Counted from the first letter of the stretch, positions 8,565 through 18,905 are shown. The stretch: DNA of 64,000 bases from Hyphomicrobiales bacterium (GCA_900465665.1 UBJO01000074.1:50812-114811), one strand, 5' to 3'. Numbers and translations: made by a program. The notes: generated from the sequence alone by a model not told the origin.

Positions 8565-9542
8565 GGTGGTCCTTTGGCGATCCTTCTCGGCCACGCTTCG
8601 CGTTGTTGGCCATCGAGAGCAGGAACGTCATCCGCGGGAGGAAAGTTTCAAAACATAAGGAACTGTGCCAAAGGCTTGAGTAGCTGCACCAAATAGCGCA
8701 AGTCACCCGCCCTCAAAAGAAGATCTACGGTCTGAAATCCCGCCACGAGCTGCCGAGCAGGTCGCTCGTCAATTCATGGACTTCTGATAGAGTGAAACGA
8801 TTGACCAGTCGATTGGAATGCGAGGCAAAGACGCCAGCTGGACGGCACAATCAACTGCCGGTCGCCAGCAGGTCGTCAAATGGCTCAAATACCTCGAAAA
8901 CCAGTTTAGGGCTCGCAAATGCGGCAGAGCCGATGGCGACATGAAGCTTCGAGTGGATATGCCACGACCTTGGGATCAAGGATCTGCGCCAACTGCAGCT
9001 ACCGAACATTCGCGCCCCATCATGACTGAGGCCAAGAAGCGGTTTCATTTCAATGGGCACGCTCCAGCGCTCGGGCTGTCGCGTCAGCCTGCCAAGGGGA
9101 GACATGCCGGAAACGAAGAAAGGCTACGTGTCGACCTATAGCGCCGCGCGGGTCTCGTCCTGGCCGTCTAGTGAAGGGCCGGCACTCGTGTTCGCGCTGT
9201 CCACCCGCGAGTTTTGGTCAAGCGCCGTCATCGAGTGTGTCGATTATTGGCCCCCGTCATTTTGCGAGCGTTGGACAGACGCGAAGACTGTGAGCGCGAA
9301 CAACGACCGGCGAGGCTGCGAGGGCGGCAAACCGGCCCTGGACCACCAATGACGGTCGAGATTGGCGCTGCAAGCCTGGTGTGCGGAACTCGCAGTCGTG
9401 ACCTCCGCTCTCGCGATATGTCCAGGACGCCCTATCTCCTCCAATTTCGTGCTCTTTAATTCGACAACGGGTCTGTCTTTGCCTATGAGAATGTGCCGCG
9501 AGTAATGGGTTCGTGACGTGCCACCAACATTGCGAGATTTTG
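8565..9542. other. Large intergenic region, no gene supported
   Basis: Nearly 1 kb between the divergent polyketide operon and hybrid-kinase gene. Several frames of 80-107 codons are open on both strands, but none has a good ribosome-binding site plus protein-like composition, and none is recognisable. It may be decayed coding DNA along with promoters for the flanking operons. Confidence 0.4.
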
Positions 9543-12500
9543 ATGAAAAATACGCCTGCCTCTGAACAGAAGAAAGCATCCTTGGGCCTCGATCCTGGCG
9601 TCGCGATCGGACTGGCGGGCACGCTTGTCTTCTTCGTAATCAGCGGTCTCATCGCCTTTCTCAATCTTCAGACGTTGGAAGGGAGTAATCAGCGAATCGT
9701 TCAGACCCATGTAGCAATCGTTGCTCTTGATGAGCTGCTCTCGCGAGTGCAGGACGCCGAAACCGGGCAGCGCGGCTTTCTGCTGACATCCAACGAGACC
9801 TACCTCGCACCGTTTGATGCCGCGCTGCAGGCAATACCATCGAAGTTGCAGGACATTGATCGGTTGACGGGAGAAAATTCTGGCCAGTCGGAGCGGCTTG
9901 CGACCCTCAAGCACCATGTTGATGCCAAGCTCGCCGAGTTGAAGGAAACAATAGACCTGCGTCGAAACGATGGGTTGCAGGCGGCCTTGGCGGCCGTGAA
10001 CTCGGATCTCGGCAAGATCGAGATGGATGCCATTCGCGCACAGATATCCGCCATGGCACAGCGCGAGGGGGAAGTTCGCCTACAGCGCATCGCGGAAATG
10101 AAAGGTGCCCAGCAAACAGCATTGACGAGCACAGTATTATCCGGGCTGGTCGGCATGGTGCTGACCTTGGTCATCGGGGCGCTCATCCGGCGGGCAACGT
10201 TAGCGCGTCGACGCGAAGACTGGTTGCAGTCGGGTCAGGTTGGACTGGCGAACGCCATGATGGGGGACCAGGCACTCGATCAGTTAGGCAACAGCATCTT
10301 GGAATTCTTGATAAGCTATGTGGGGGGAATAGCTGGTGCGGCCTTTGCAATGGACCAGGACAAATTCAAGCGCATTGCCGCTTTTGGTGTACCGGTCAAT
10401 GCAGCTATTCCAGACCATTTTGGCCCGCGTGAAGGCCTTCTAGGCCAGGCCGCGGCGCAAGGCCGACCACTGATCTTCGGCGAGGTGCCCGACGGATACC
10501 TGGTTTTTGGCTCGGCACTTGGCAGGCATAAGCCTCGTCATCTTGCAATTTTCCCAGGCACGGTCGATGGGAAGGTAAATTCCGTCATCGAGATTGGTTT
10601 TCTGCGCCCTGTCGACGCGCTGGTACAGACACTTCTGGAACGGGCGTCAGAGGCTGTCGCCATCGCCGTGCGATCTGCCGCCTATAGAAGCGCTTTACAA
10701 GACCTTCTTGAAGAAACTCAGCGCCAGTCGGAGGAACTTCAGACCCAGAGTGAAGAACTTCGTGTATCGAACGAAGAGCTCGAGGAACAAGGCCGTGCGC
10801 TGAAAGAAACGCAGACTCGCCTGGAGCAGCAGCAGGCCGAGCTGGAACAGACAAATTCGCAGCTCGAAGAGCAGGCGCAGGAACTCGAGTTCCAGCGCGA
10901 CAATCTTGAGCGCGTCAACGCGTCCGTCGAACTGAAGGCAAGAGAGCTTGAGCAGGCCAGCCAGTACAAGTCCGACTTCCTGGCAAACATGTCTCACGAG
11001 CTGAGGACGCCACTCAACTCTTCGTTGATTTTGGCGAAGCTGCTTGCAGACAACCCGGACGAGAACCTGACTGCCGACCAAGTCAGATACGCTCAGACGA
11101 TCCAGTCATCCGGCAATGACCTTCTAAACCTGATCAATGACATTCTCGACTTATCGAAGATTGAAGCTGGTCATGTGGAGGTCAGGCCGGAAACTGTTGT
11201 TATCGAGCGCCTTGCCAACAACCTACGGCAGGTCTTCCAACCATTGGCCTTTGAAAAGGGACTGGCTCTTACAATTGAATATGCCGAGGATGTTCCAGCG
11301 ACGATCGAGACCGATCCGCTACGCCTGGAGCAGATACTCAAGAATTTACTTTCGAATGCCATAAAATTCACGCAGTCGGGCAGCGTCGCTCTCATGATTG
11401 CCGCGGAGGGTGCGCAGGCAATTTCGTTCGCTGTCACCGACACCGGTATCGGTATCCCCTCTGATCAGCAACAGCGCATATTCGAGGCGTTCCATCAGGC
11501 CGATGGCACGATCAGTCGCCGGTATGGTGGCACGGGGCTCGGTCTCTCGATCTCGCGCCAGCTCGTACGGCTGCTCGGTGGGACAATAGAATTGGCGAGC
11601 CAGCCCGATAAAGGAAGTACCTTCACGGTCACCGTGCCGCAAAGCCATCGGCGAGCCTTGCTTCCACTGGCGGATGTGACGCCCCGCTTCACGCCGCAGA
11701 TGGCGGGCGTGGTCGACCAGGTTGAACAAACGGCCAGAATGCAAACCGCGGCCCCACGGGCGCGAGCCCTGGATGACGACCGTGCCGTGCTCGATAGCGC
11801 AAGGCGCGTCTTGCTGGTGATCGAAGATGATGCATCGTTTGCGGCAATCGTCAGAGATCTATCGCGCGAAATGGGCTTCCAAGCTTTGGTCGCCGGCACG
11901 GCGGAAGAGGCGCTAAGGCTTGCCAAGGAGTACAGACCGAACGCGGTCATCCTGGACGTGGGCTTGCCCGATCAATCCGGCCTGGCGGTGCTTGATCGCC
12001 TCAAGCACGACGTCGAGACCCGCCACATGCCCATCCATATGATTTCCGCCGAGGATCATAGCGAAACAGCGTTGTCCCTGGGTGCCGTCGGCTACGCGGT
12101 CAAACCGGTCAAACGCGAACAACTTGTCGAAGTGCTGGAGAAGTTGGAGCTCAAACTGGCACAGGATGTTAGACGTATCCTGATCGTGGAGGACGATCCA
12201 GTGCAGCGCGAGGCGGTTGCTAAACTTCTCGGTTCGCGAGGGGTCGAAACGCTGACGGTTGGGACTGCCGGGGAGTGTTTGCAAGTGCTCAAGGATGGCA
12301 CCGTCGACTGCATGGTTCTCGACCTGTCGCTCCCTGATGCTTCAGGCTACGCCCTTCTTGAGACCTTGAGTGCGGAAAGTGCCTACGCGTTTCCGCCGGT
12401 TATCGTTTACACCGGGCGAGAACTATCGCAGGACGATGAGCAGCGACTGCGCCGTTATTCCAAGTCGATCATTATAAAGGGCGCAAAGTCACCCGAACGT

Positions 12501-12989
12501 CTCCTCGATGAAGTCAGCCTGTTCCTGCATCAGGTGATCTCCGAGTTGCCGCACGAACAGCAAAAGATGATCCGCAAAGCACGCAATCGCGATTCCATCC
12601 TGGAGGGTCGTCGTATTCTTGTGGTGGAAGACGATGTTCGAAATGTCTATGCGTTGACTAATATTCTCGAGCCCCGTGGCGCGATTATAGAAATAGCCCG
12701 CAATGGGCAGGAGGCAATAAACGCACTTGAGAGGGCCTCTCAACCCGATGCTTCGATGATAGACCTCGTGCTGATGGACGTGATGATGCCGGTGATGGAC
12801 GGCCTGACGGCCACCCGCGCAATCCGCCAAAATCCCGCATGGAAAAAGCTGCCCATACTCACGCTGACGGCGAAGGCAATGCCAGACGACCAGCAACGCT
12901 GCATCGAAGCCGGTGCAAATGACTACATGGCCAAGCCCCTCGACGTGGACAAGCTGTTGTCGCTGGTACGGGTTTGGATGCCCAAATGA
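9543..12989 (+). CDS. Hybrid histidine kinase: CHASE3-GAF-HisKA-HATPase-REC-REC-REC
   Basis: 1148 residues from MKNTPAS; a GTG ten codons earlier is an alternative. Order: helix about 18-40; CHASE3-type periplasmic domain with the DAETGQRGFLLTSNETYL signature; second helix about 195; a GAF-like domain about 230-370; a Glu/Gln-rich coiled coil about 375-475; HisKA with SHELRTPLNS; HATPase with GTGLGLSISRQLV. Three receivers follow, with acceptor Asp in ILDVGLPDQSG, VLDLSLPDASG and LMDVMMPVMDG. The cheR gene overlaps its stop codon, so it heads the signalling operon. Three receivers suggest a phosphorelay branching to several outputs. Confidence 0.93.
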   Translation: MKNTPASEQKKASLGLDPGVAIGLAGTLVFFVISGLIAFLNLQTLEGSNQRIVQTHVAIVALDELLSRVQDAETGQRGFLLTSNETYLAPFDAALQAIPSKLQDIDRLTGENSGQSERLATLKHHVDAKLAELKETIDLRRNDGLQAALAAVNSDLGKIEMDAIRAQISAMAQREGEVRLQRIAEMKGAQQTALTSTVLSGLVGMVLTLVIGALIRRATLARRREDWLQSGQVGLANAMMGDQALDQLGNSILEFLISYVGGIAGAAFAMDQDKFKRIAAFGVPVNAAIPDHFGPREGLLGQAAAQGRPLIFGEVPDGYLVFGSALGRHKPRHLAIFPGTVDGKVNSVIEIGFLRPVDALVQTLLERASEAVAIAVRSAAYRSALQDLLEETQRQSEELQTQSEELRVSNEELEEQGRALKETQTRLEQQQAELEQTNSQLEEQAQELEFQRDNLERVNASVELKARELEQASQYKSDFLANMSHELRTPLNSSLILAKLLADNPDENLTADQVRYAQTIQSSGNDLLNLINDILDLSKIEAGHVEVRPETVVIERLANNLRQVFQPLAFEKGLALTIEYAEDVPATIETDPLRLEQILKNLLSNAIKFTQSGSVALMIAAEGAQAISFAVTDTGIGIPSDQQQRIFEAFHQADGTISRRYGGTGLGLSISRQLVRLLGGTIELASQPDKGSTFTVTVPQSHRRALLPLADVTPRFTPQMAGVVDQVEQTARMQTAAPRARALDDDRAVLDSARRVLLVIEDDASFAAIVRDLSREMGFQALVAGTAEEALRLAKEYRPNAVILDVGLPDQSGLAVLDRLKHDVETRHMPIHMISAEDHSETALSLGAVGYAVKPVKREQLVEVLEKLELKLAQDVRRILIVEDDPVQREAVAKLLGSRGVETLTVGTAGECLQVLKDGTVDCMVLDLSLPDASGYALLETLSAESAYAFPPVIVYTGRELSQDDEQRLRRYSKSIIIKGAKSPERLLDEVSLFLHQVISELPHEQQKMIRKARNRDSILEGRRILVVEDDVRNVYALTNILEPRGAIIEIARNGQEAINALERASQPDASMIDLVLMDVMMPVMDGLTATRAIRQNPAWKKLPILTLTAKAMPDDQQRCIEAGANDYMAKPLDVDKLLSLVRVWMPK

Positions 12990-13825
12990 TGGGAGCGGAA
13001 GATCCGAAAAGCGTTGAAGATATCGAGATCCGGCTACTTTTGGAGGCGTTGTTTCTCACCTATCACTACGACTTTCGCAATTATGCGATGGCGTCCGTGA
13101 AACGTCGCCTGCGCCAAGCCCGCCAAGCTCTGGGGTTTGCCACGATCTCAGCAATGCAGGAACGCGTCCTGCACGATCCGTCATTGCTCCCAAAGCTTTT
13201 GGGATATCTGACCGTGCAGGTCAGCGAGATGTTTCGCGATCCCACCTTCTTTAGGGCAATCCGTGAAAAGGTTGTCCCCCACCTGAGGACATATCCTTCG
13301 CTGAAGGTCTGGATTGCGGGATGCAGTGGCGGGGAGGAGCTCTATTCGATGGTGATCCTGTTTCGCGAGGAAGGCTTGGAAGAGCGCACACTGTTTTATG
13401 CGACAGATATCAATGCGCAAGCTCTTGAGGTTGCGGAGGCCGGCATTTACGCTCTCGATCGAATGCAACTATTCACGGAAAACCACCGTATGTCGGGAGG
13501 TAAATCGTCTTTGTCCGACTATTATCAGGCGGCCTATGGCAGGGCATCTTTTGACAAAAGCCTACGCCGCAACGTGGTTTTCTCAGATCATAGCCTGGTG
13601 ACGGACGCTGTCTTCGCCGAGATGCATCTCATCTCTTGCCGCAACGTGCTGATCTACTTCGACCGGGATCTGCAGGACCGTGCGCTAAGGCTCTTTGAGG
13701 CCTCCATGGTCCGAAAGGGATTCCTAGGCCTCGGCGCCAAGGAAAGCCTGAGATTTTCGGCACTTGCGGGGTCCTTCGAGGAACTGTCAAGAGAAGACAA
13801 ACTCTACCAGAAGCGGGGCGGCTGA
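12986..13825 (+). CDS. CheR-type glutamate methyltransferase
   Basis: About 279 residues if started at the ATG that overlaps the kinase stop codon (ATGA); a TTG at 12974 is an alternative. An N-terminal helical domain is followed by the AdoMet-binding fold: VWIAGCSGGEELYSM, FYATDINAQAL, and HLISCRNVLIYFD. CheR enzymes methylate glutamates on chemoreceptors, but no receptor, CheA or CheW is encoded here. With CheB next door it probably adjusts the coiled-coil or sensor region of the neighbouring hybrid kinase; that target is inferred from context. The gene is translationally coupled on both sides. Confidence 0.92.
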   Translation: MMGAEDPKSVEDIEIRLLLEALFLTYHYDFRNYAMASVKRRLRQARQALGFATISAMQERVLHDPSLLPKLLGYLTVQVSEMFRDPTFFRAIREKVVPHLRTYPSLKVWIAGCSGGEELYSMVILFREEGLEERTLFYATDINAQALEVAEAGIYALDRMQLFTENHRMSGGKSSLSDYYQAAYGRASFDKSLRRNVVFSDHSLVTDAVFAEMHLISCRNVLIYFDRDLQDRALRLFEASMVRKGFLGLGAKESLRFSALAGSFEELSREDKLYQKRGG

Positions 13826-14397
13826 TGGCGGCCCGTTTTGACGCGGTGGTCGTAGGAGCGTCGGCGGGCGCGTTGGAGGCGCTTTCGGCCATTCTGCCTT
13901 TGCTTCCCCCGCATTTTCCGCTTCCGATCATGGTCGTCGTTCATCTGCCGCCGGGCAGGCCTAGTGCCTTGGCCGAGCTTTTCGCGCTCAAAAGCCAGAT
14001 GGTCGTCAAGGAAGCGGAGGACAAGGAGCCGATCTTGCCCGGTACCATCTATTTCGCGCCACCAGGCTATCATCTACTCGTGGAAGTCGATAAAACACTG
14101 GCTCTTTCGAGCGATGAGCCGGTCCTTTTCTCACGTCCCTCTGTCGATGTGTTGTTTGAAACCGCGGCCGACGCCTATAGAGAAAGGCTGATAGCGGTCG
14201 TTCTAACCGGCGCCAACAGCGACGGCGCACACGGACTGAAGGCGGTGGTTGAGGCAGGCGGCGTCGGGCTAATCCAGGATCCCGCGACCGCACACTCCGC
14301 TTTCATGCCGGACGCTGCCGCTAAGGCAAGTCCTGAAGCCCTTATTATGACGCTTGCGTCGATTACGGAATATTTGCAAAAAGGTTTGAATTCATAA
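13825..14397 (+). CDS. CheB-type methylesterase domain, no receiver
   Basis: 190 residues consisting only of the methylesterase domain. The triad is visible as Ser13 (GASAGA), His40 (VVVHLPPG) and Asp133 (LTGANSDGAHG). Classical CheB has an N-terminal receiver that controls activity; here it is missing, so activity must be controlled in trans or be constitutive. Start and stop overlap the neighbours by one base each (TGATG, TAATG). It should remove methyl groups added by the adjacent CheR. Confidence 0.92.
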   Translation: MAARFDAVVVGASAGALEALSAILPLLPPHFPLPIMVVVHLPPGRPSALAELFALKSQMVVKEAEDKEPILPGTIYFAPPGYHLLVEVDKTLALSSDEPVLFSRPSVDVLFETAADAYRERLIAVVLTGANSDGAHGLKAVVEAGGVGLIQDPATAHSAFMPDAAAKASPEALIMTLASITEYLQKGLNS

Positions 14398-15479
14398 TGG
14401 ACGCCGTTCCCTTTCTTCTTGTCGACGATCTGGAGGAGAACCTTCTTTCACTCGAAGCGCTTCTTCGGCGTGAAGACCTGGTTTTACTGAAGGCCCGATC
14501 GGGCGATGAGGCATTGGAAATGCTTCTTCATCACGACGTTGCCCTTGCCCTCGTCGATGTTCAGATGCCGGGTTTGACCGGTTTCGAGCTCGCCGAGCTA
14601 ATGCGCGGCAATGAACGCACCAGGCGCATCCCCATTATCTTCGTGACCGCCGGTAGCACCGATGGGCAGCGTCGTTTTCGCGGCTATGAAGCCGGAGCGG
14701 TCGACTTCATTCAAAAGCCGATCGAGCCGGATGTTTTGCGAAGCAAGGTGGAGGTCTTTTACGAGTTGTTTCGACAGCGCCAGCAGCTGGCTGCGCAGCG
14801 CGATGAACTCAAAGCCCAGCGTGATGAGCTCGCATCGCAAGCCGAAGCACTCAAAGCGGCGGCGGGTCATAAAGATGTCCTGCTACGAGAGATCAATCAC
14901 CGCATCAAGAACCTGTTCAGCTTGACCGCGGGGCTGATCTCTTTAAGTGCCCGGCCCGCCAGAAGCGTTCCGGAACTGGAGGCTGATCTCAGATCCCGAC
15001 TACACGCCCTATCTCGGGCACACGAATTGACATTGCCGGACCTCGCGCACGACGGTGTCGGGAGTGAGATCGCAACAACCGTGACCGCACTCCTTCGCGC
15101 TATCGTGGCGCCGCATGAGCATGATGAGGATTCTCGCATCGAGATTTCGGGAGCGGACGCGCCGCTGACGGGCAGCGCGCTTACCTCTCTTGCGTTGCTG
15201 CTGCATGAATTGACAACCAATGCCGCCAAGTATGGAGCGCTTTCGGTTCCCGACGGTAAACTGAAAATTGAAGTCGAGGTGGCCGATGAGGTGTTGTCGA
15301 TCAAATGGTCGGAGGCAGGGGCGATGAAAGTCGAGGGAGTACCAAAACGAGAGGGATTCGGATCGACCCTCGAAAAGGCCGCTCTGCAGGGCCTGAGTGG
15401 GCGAATCTTACGAGAGTGGACCGAAGATGGGCTCAGGCTCCAAGTCAGCATTCCACTTCCGTCTCTCGTCAGGCTATGA
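14397..15479 (+). CDS. Receiver-HWE/HisKA_2 histidine kinase
   Basis: 360 residues. An N-terminal receiver (residues 1-120; VDDLEENLL, acceptor Asp in ALVDVQMPGLTG, KPIEPD), a short coiled coil with AQRDEL repeats, and a kinase core of the HWE/HisKA_2 kind with the phospho-acceptor in LLREINHRIKNLFSL and an N-box in LLLHELTTNAAKYGAL. There is no membrane segment. The receiver-then-kinase order suggests it is switched by phosphotransfer from the hybrid kinase upstream. It shares the operon with cheR and cheB. Confidence 0.9.
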   Translation: MDAVPFLLVDDLEENLLSLEALLRREDLVLLKARSGDEALEMLLHHDVALALVDVQMPGLTGFELAELMRGNERTRRIPIIFVTAGSTDGQRRFRGYEAGAVDFIQKPIEPDVLRSKVEVFYELFRQRQQLAAQRDELKAQRDELASQAEALKAAAGHKDVLLREINHRIKNLFSLTAGLISLSARPARSVPELEADLRSRLHALSRAHELTLPDLAHDGVGSEIATTVTALLRAIVAPHEHDEDSRIEISGADAPLTGSALTSLALLLHELTTNAAKYGALSVPDGKLKIEVEVADEVLSIKWSEAGAMKVEGVPKREGFGSTLEKAALQGLSGRILREWTEDGLRLQVSIPLPSLVRL

Positions 15480-15609
15480 CGGGTCGAGCGAACCATATCG
15501 CCTTGGATGGGCCGCCGAAGCTGTCACATGCCACCGGCCCGTTTTGGACTTGATCTCTCTGACAGCCGCCTAGATTTCTCAGCGATCGGGTAAAGTGACA
15601 CTGTAAGAC

Positions 15610-16593
15610 ATGAAAAAACATACCGAAGAGCGTCTTGCAGCCATCGTCGAATCGTCGTTTGATGCGATTGTCAGCAAAGATCTTTCAGGCACCATTGTTA
15701 GCTGGAATAAGGCCGCCGAGCGAATGTTCGGTTACCGAGAGCATGAGGCTGTCGGTAAGCCGATTTACCTGATCGTCCCGGACGACAAGCACGATGAGGA
15801 AACGCTTATCCTTGCCCAACTCAAACGGGGTGAGCGTATCGACACGTTCGAGACCATCCGTCGCCATCATGACGGAAGGCGCATCCCGATATCTATCACT
15901 ATCTCGCCGATCAAGAGCCGGGCGGGAAAACTTGTCGGCTCGTCGAGCATCGCCAGGGATATCACCCAAGCGAAGGAAACCGAGCGGCGGCTTCACCTGT
16001 TGATGCGCGAGGTCAACCACCGCGTCAAGAACCAATATGCGGTCGTGCTCGCAGTCATCCGGCAAACGGCGATGCGCTCCGCCTCGGTAGGAGAGTTCGA
16101 GGCACGCATCCGTGAGCGCGTCATGGCGCTATCCCACTCTCACGATTTGCTTTCACAGGTCGACTGGGCCGGGGTAGAGCTTACCCAGCTTGTCTCGCAT
16201 CAACTCAAAACGTTCGAGATGATGCAGAGTGTAAACGTCAGTGGTCCCGACATCACCCTTGACGCCAACGCGGTCTTAAACATTGGCATGGCGATACACG
16301 AGCTGGTCATGAATTCAATCCGCTTCGGAGCGGCGGAAAAACTAGGTCTGTCGGTGACGTGGGCAGTAATGCCCGCGCACGATGGAGAGGGTCAACGCTT
16401 CGAGTTGAAATGGGCGGAGCCGGCGGTGGAGTACGCGGATCTACTGTTGCAGGAGGACGGTTTTGGCGCGCTGGTGCTCTGCCGACTTGTTCCGTCAGCT
16501 CTATCTGGACGAGCGGCGTGGAGCATCCATGGCGGATTGATTGAGTGGACGCTACACGCCCCTCTCTCCGCTGTCCAAGTCACCCTTCCGTAG
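15610..16593 (+). CDS. PAS-HWE histidine kinase
   Basis: 327 residues. The PAS domain (residues 5-125) shows FDAIVSKDLSGTIVSWNKAA and IARDITQAKE. The kinase core has LMREVNHRVKNQYAVVLAV with the phospho-acceptor His and an N-box in MAIHELVMNSIRFGA. No LOV cysteine motif (NCRFLQ) is present, so it is not a light sensor of that class. It sits 130 bases after the previous gene and may be transcribed separately. HWE kinases often feed the alphaproteobacterial general stress response; that link is inferred. Confidence 0.9.
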   Translation: MKKHTEERLAAIVESSFDAIVSKDLSGTIVSWNKAAERMFGYREHEAVGKPIYLIVPDDKHDEETLILAQLKRGERIDTFETIRRHHDGRRIPISITISPIKSRAGKLVGSSSIARDITQAKETERRLHLLMREVNHRVKNQYAVVLAVIRQTAMRSASVGEFEARIRERVMALSHSHDLLSQVDWAGVELTQLVSHQLKTFEMMQSVNVSGPDITLDANAVLNIGMAIHELVMNSIRFGAAEKLGLSVTWAVMPAHDGEGQRFELKWAEPAVEYADLLLQEDGFGALVLCRLVPSALSGRAAWSIHGGLIEWTLHAPLSAVQVTLP

Positions 16594-16948
16594 CTCTGGA
16601 AAATCGACCGGGTAGTCGCGTTGAGGTGGCAGATCGCTGATGACTTTGATCTCCCTCGAAGAGCTCCGAGCCGAAATTTGATTCATCTCAGCCTCCGACC
16701 GAGGTCGCGTTTGTGAATTTGCGACGAAGGCGCTTCGGTTATCCTGCGTACTATAGACGGGAACGCCCGCGATTCGGCTGCGACCGGCCTGGGAGATCCA
16801 ATGCTAGACCTGGTCGCGGGCTTGCGGGAGGGCAAGGAAGTTACCTTTTGATTGTGATAGACTTTGTAGGACGTCTTTGCCGGCCCTGAAAAGCCCGCAC
16901 GGCTGGTGAAAAGAAGCAACCTTTCCTGACGCTTGTTTGGGGGATGCG
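16594..16948. other. Intergenic, no gene seen
   Basis: About 350 bases between the PAS-HWE kinase gene and the htpG promoter. Short frames on the minus strand have no recognisable product. No terminator with a clear T-run was found. Confidence 0.4.
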
Positions 16949-16977
16949 CTTGAAATTCCCTTAAGAAAAATCCATCT
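16949..16977 (+). promoter_or_regulatory. Sigma-32 (RpoH)-like heat-shock promoter of htpG
   Basis: CTTGAAA at 16949-16955 and TCCATCT at 16971-16977 are separated by 15 bases, close to the heat-shock pattern CTTGAAA-N11-16-CCCCATNT. It lies about 30 bases upstream of the chosen htpG start. HtpG is a classical RpoH target, which supports the call. Confidence 0.6.
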
Positions 16978-17008
16978 CACCGCCATCTCTCTAGCATGGA
17001 GTTATGGA

Positions 17009-18901
17009 ATGACGACAGTTGATGAGCCGCAGCACGAGCAACATGCTTTCGAAGCCGATGTGACCCGACTGCTGCACATGATGGTGCACTCGGTGTACTC
17101 GGACAAGGACGTGTTCCTCCGGGAATTGATCTCGAATGCGGCGGACGCCTGCGAAAAGCTGCGTTATGAATCAATTTCCAACCCACGGCTATCGTCCGAT
17201 GGGCATGAGCCGGGAATTCTCGTGGCACTCGATGAAGAGGCGCGAACGCTCATTGTCGAAGACAACGGAATCGGCATGAATCGCGAAGAGATGATCGACG
17301 CGCTCGGCACGATCGCGCGTTCAGGAACAAAGGCGTTCATGGACCGTCTCGATGCCGCTAAAACTGGAGAGAAGGCGGAGTTAATTGGCCAGTTCGGTGT
17401 CGGTTTCTATTCATCATTCATGGTGGCTGACCGCGTCGACGTGATCTCGCGCCGCGCTGGAGACGTCGAGGCCGCAAAGTGGTCCTCTGATGGGAAGGGA
17501 CGCTATGAGATAGTCTCGGTGGATCCTGGACAAGCGCCAGTACGCGGTACGCGAGTCGTGCTTCATCTGACGGAAGAGGCCAAGAAATATACCAACAAGT
17601 GGACGGTCGAGAAGATCATTCGGGATCAATCGGGCCATGTCCCCGTGCCTATACGTCTGGTCGAGAAAGCTGGCGGCGAACCATCACAGGTCTCCGATGG
17701 TGCCGCGCTGTGGACCAAGCAGAAGAGCGATATATCCGAGCAGGACTATAACGACTTTTATCACGGCATCTCCGGTCAGTATGATGAGCCACTCGCCAAC
17801 GTGCATTTTCGAGCCGAGGGCCGATATGAGTACACGACGCTAGCCTTCATCCCAGGCTCTCAGCCATTTGACCTGTTCGACCCCGATCGACAAGGTCGAA
17901 TGAAGCTCTACGTGAAGAGAGTGTTCATTACCGATGAGGCGGAATTACTGCCGCGTTACCTGCGGTTCGTTCGTGGTGTCATTGATACCCCAGATCTACC
18001 GCTGAATATCTCGCGCGAGATGATCCAGGAAAGCCCGGTCCTTGCCGCGATCAAAAAAGGCGTCACGAGCCGGATCCTCTCGTCGTTTGAGAAGATGGCC
18101 GAGACCGAGGCTGACAAGTATTCCAAATTCTGGGACCTCTTTGGTGCGATTATCAAAGAAGGCATCTATGAGGATTTGGAACGGCGCTCGCAGTTGCTAA
18201 AGCTCGCGCGCTTCCGAAGCACGGCGTCGAACGAAGCGACACGCAGCTTGGCAGACTACCGAGACGCGATGAAGGAAGGACAGTCGGTCATATATTACAT
18301 CAGCGGCTCCAGCCTTGAACAGTTGCAGTCGTCGCCGCAACTCGAGGGCTTCCGAGCCAACGGTATCGAAGTCCTACTGCTCACTGACGGCGTTGATAAT
18401 TTTTGGCCGACGAACGTTGCGAACTTCGAGGGCATACCCTTTAAATCGGTGACCCAAGGTCTCGCCGATCTGGACGCCGTTGTTGGTCAGGAAGACAGTG
18501 ACGAGAGCGCTCGACAAACGCCTCCCGACGTGGATGCCTTTGTCGAGTTCGCACGAAACCTTCTTGGTGAGGAGGTCGCTGATGTGCGTGTTTCGGGTCG
18601 GTTGACCGAGAGCGCGGTCTGCCTTGTTGCGCCGGAGCATGGCCCCGATCGTCAACTCGAAAAACTTCTTCAGGGGGCGGGCAGGTTGCAGACGCTTTCG
18701 AAGCCGATACTGGAGGTAAACGCGCGCAGCAAGCTAGTCATAGACATCGCGTCAACGCACGATCAAGCATTTCGCGAGGATGCTGCATGGCTATTGCTTG
18801 ATGAAGCACGCATTCTGGACGGCGACAAGCCCGCTAACCCGCGCGCCTTTGCCGAGCGGCAAGCAAGGCTGTTTGCGCTTGCGATGAACCGCGACATCTG
18901 A
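17009..18901 (+). CDS. htpG: Molecular chaperone HtpG (Hsp90)
   Basis: 630 residues from the ATG preceded by TGGAG; the frame extends 24 codons further upstream but without a better start. The GHKL ATPase N-terminus is clear: YSDKDVFLRELISNAADAC, VEDNGIGMNREEMIDALGTI and IGQFGVGFYSSFMVAD. The middle domain has RVFITDEAELLPRYLRFVRG and ISREMIQES. HtpG is a dimeric cytosolic chaperone that remodels client proteins with DnaK. Length matches the family (E. coli 624). It may be a second copy if this is an accessory replicon. Confidence 0.97.
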   Translation: MTTVDEPQHEQHAFEADVTRLLHMMVHSVYSDKDVFLRELISNAADACEKLRYESISNPRLSSDGHEPGILVALDEEARTLIVEDNGIGMNREEMIDALGTIARSGTKAFMDRLDAAKTGEKAELIGQFGVGFYSSFMVADRVDVISRRAGDVEAAKWSSDGKGRYEIVSVDPGQAPVRGTRVVLHLTEEAKKYTNKWTVEKIIRDQSGHVPVPIRLVEKAGGEPSQVSDGAALWTKQKSDISEQDYNDFYHGISGQYDEPLANVHFRAEGRYEYTTLAFIPGSQPFDLFDPDRQGRMKLYVKRVFITDEAELLPRYLRFVRGVIDTPDLPLNISREMIQESPVLAAIKKGVTSRILSSFEKMAETEADKYSKFWDLFGAIIKEGIYEDLERRSQLLKLARFRSTASNEATRSLADYRDAMKEGQSVIYYISGSSLEQLQSSPQLEGFRANGIEVLLLTDGVDNFWPTNVANFEGIPFKSVTQGLADLDAVVGQEDSDESARQTPPDVDAFVEFARNLLGEEVADVRVSGRLTESAVCLVAPEHGPDRQLEKLLQGAGRLQTLSKPILEVNARSKLVIDIASTHDQAFREDAAWLLLDEARILDGDKPANPRAFAERQARLFALAMNRDI

Positions 18902-18905
18902 GAAA

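Noticed and set aside
8818..9352. Overlapping frames of 84-107 codons on both strands
   Set aside because: None has a good ribosome-binding site or protein-like composition. Left as intergenic.
15610..16593. LOV light sensor in the PAS-HWE kinase
   Set aside because: The PAS domain has no NCRFLQ-like Cys motif.
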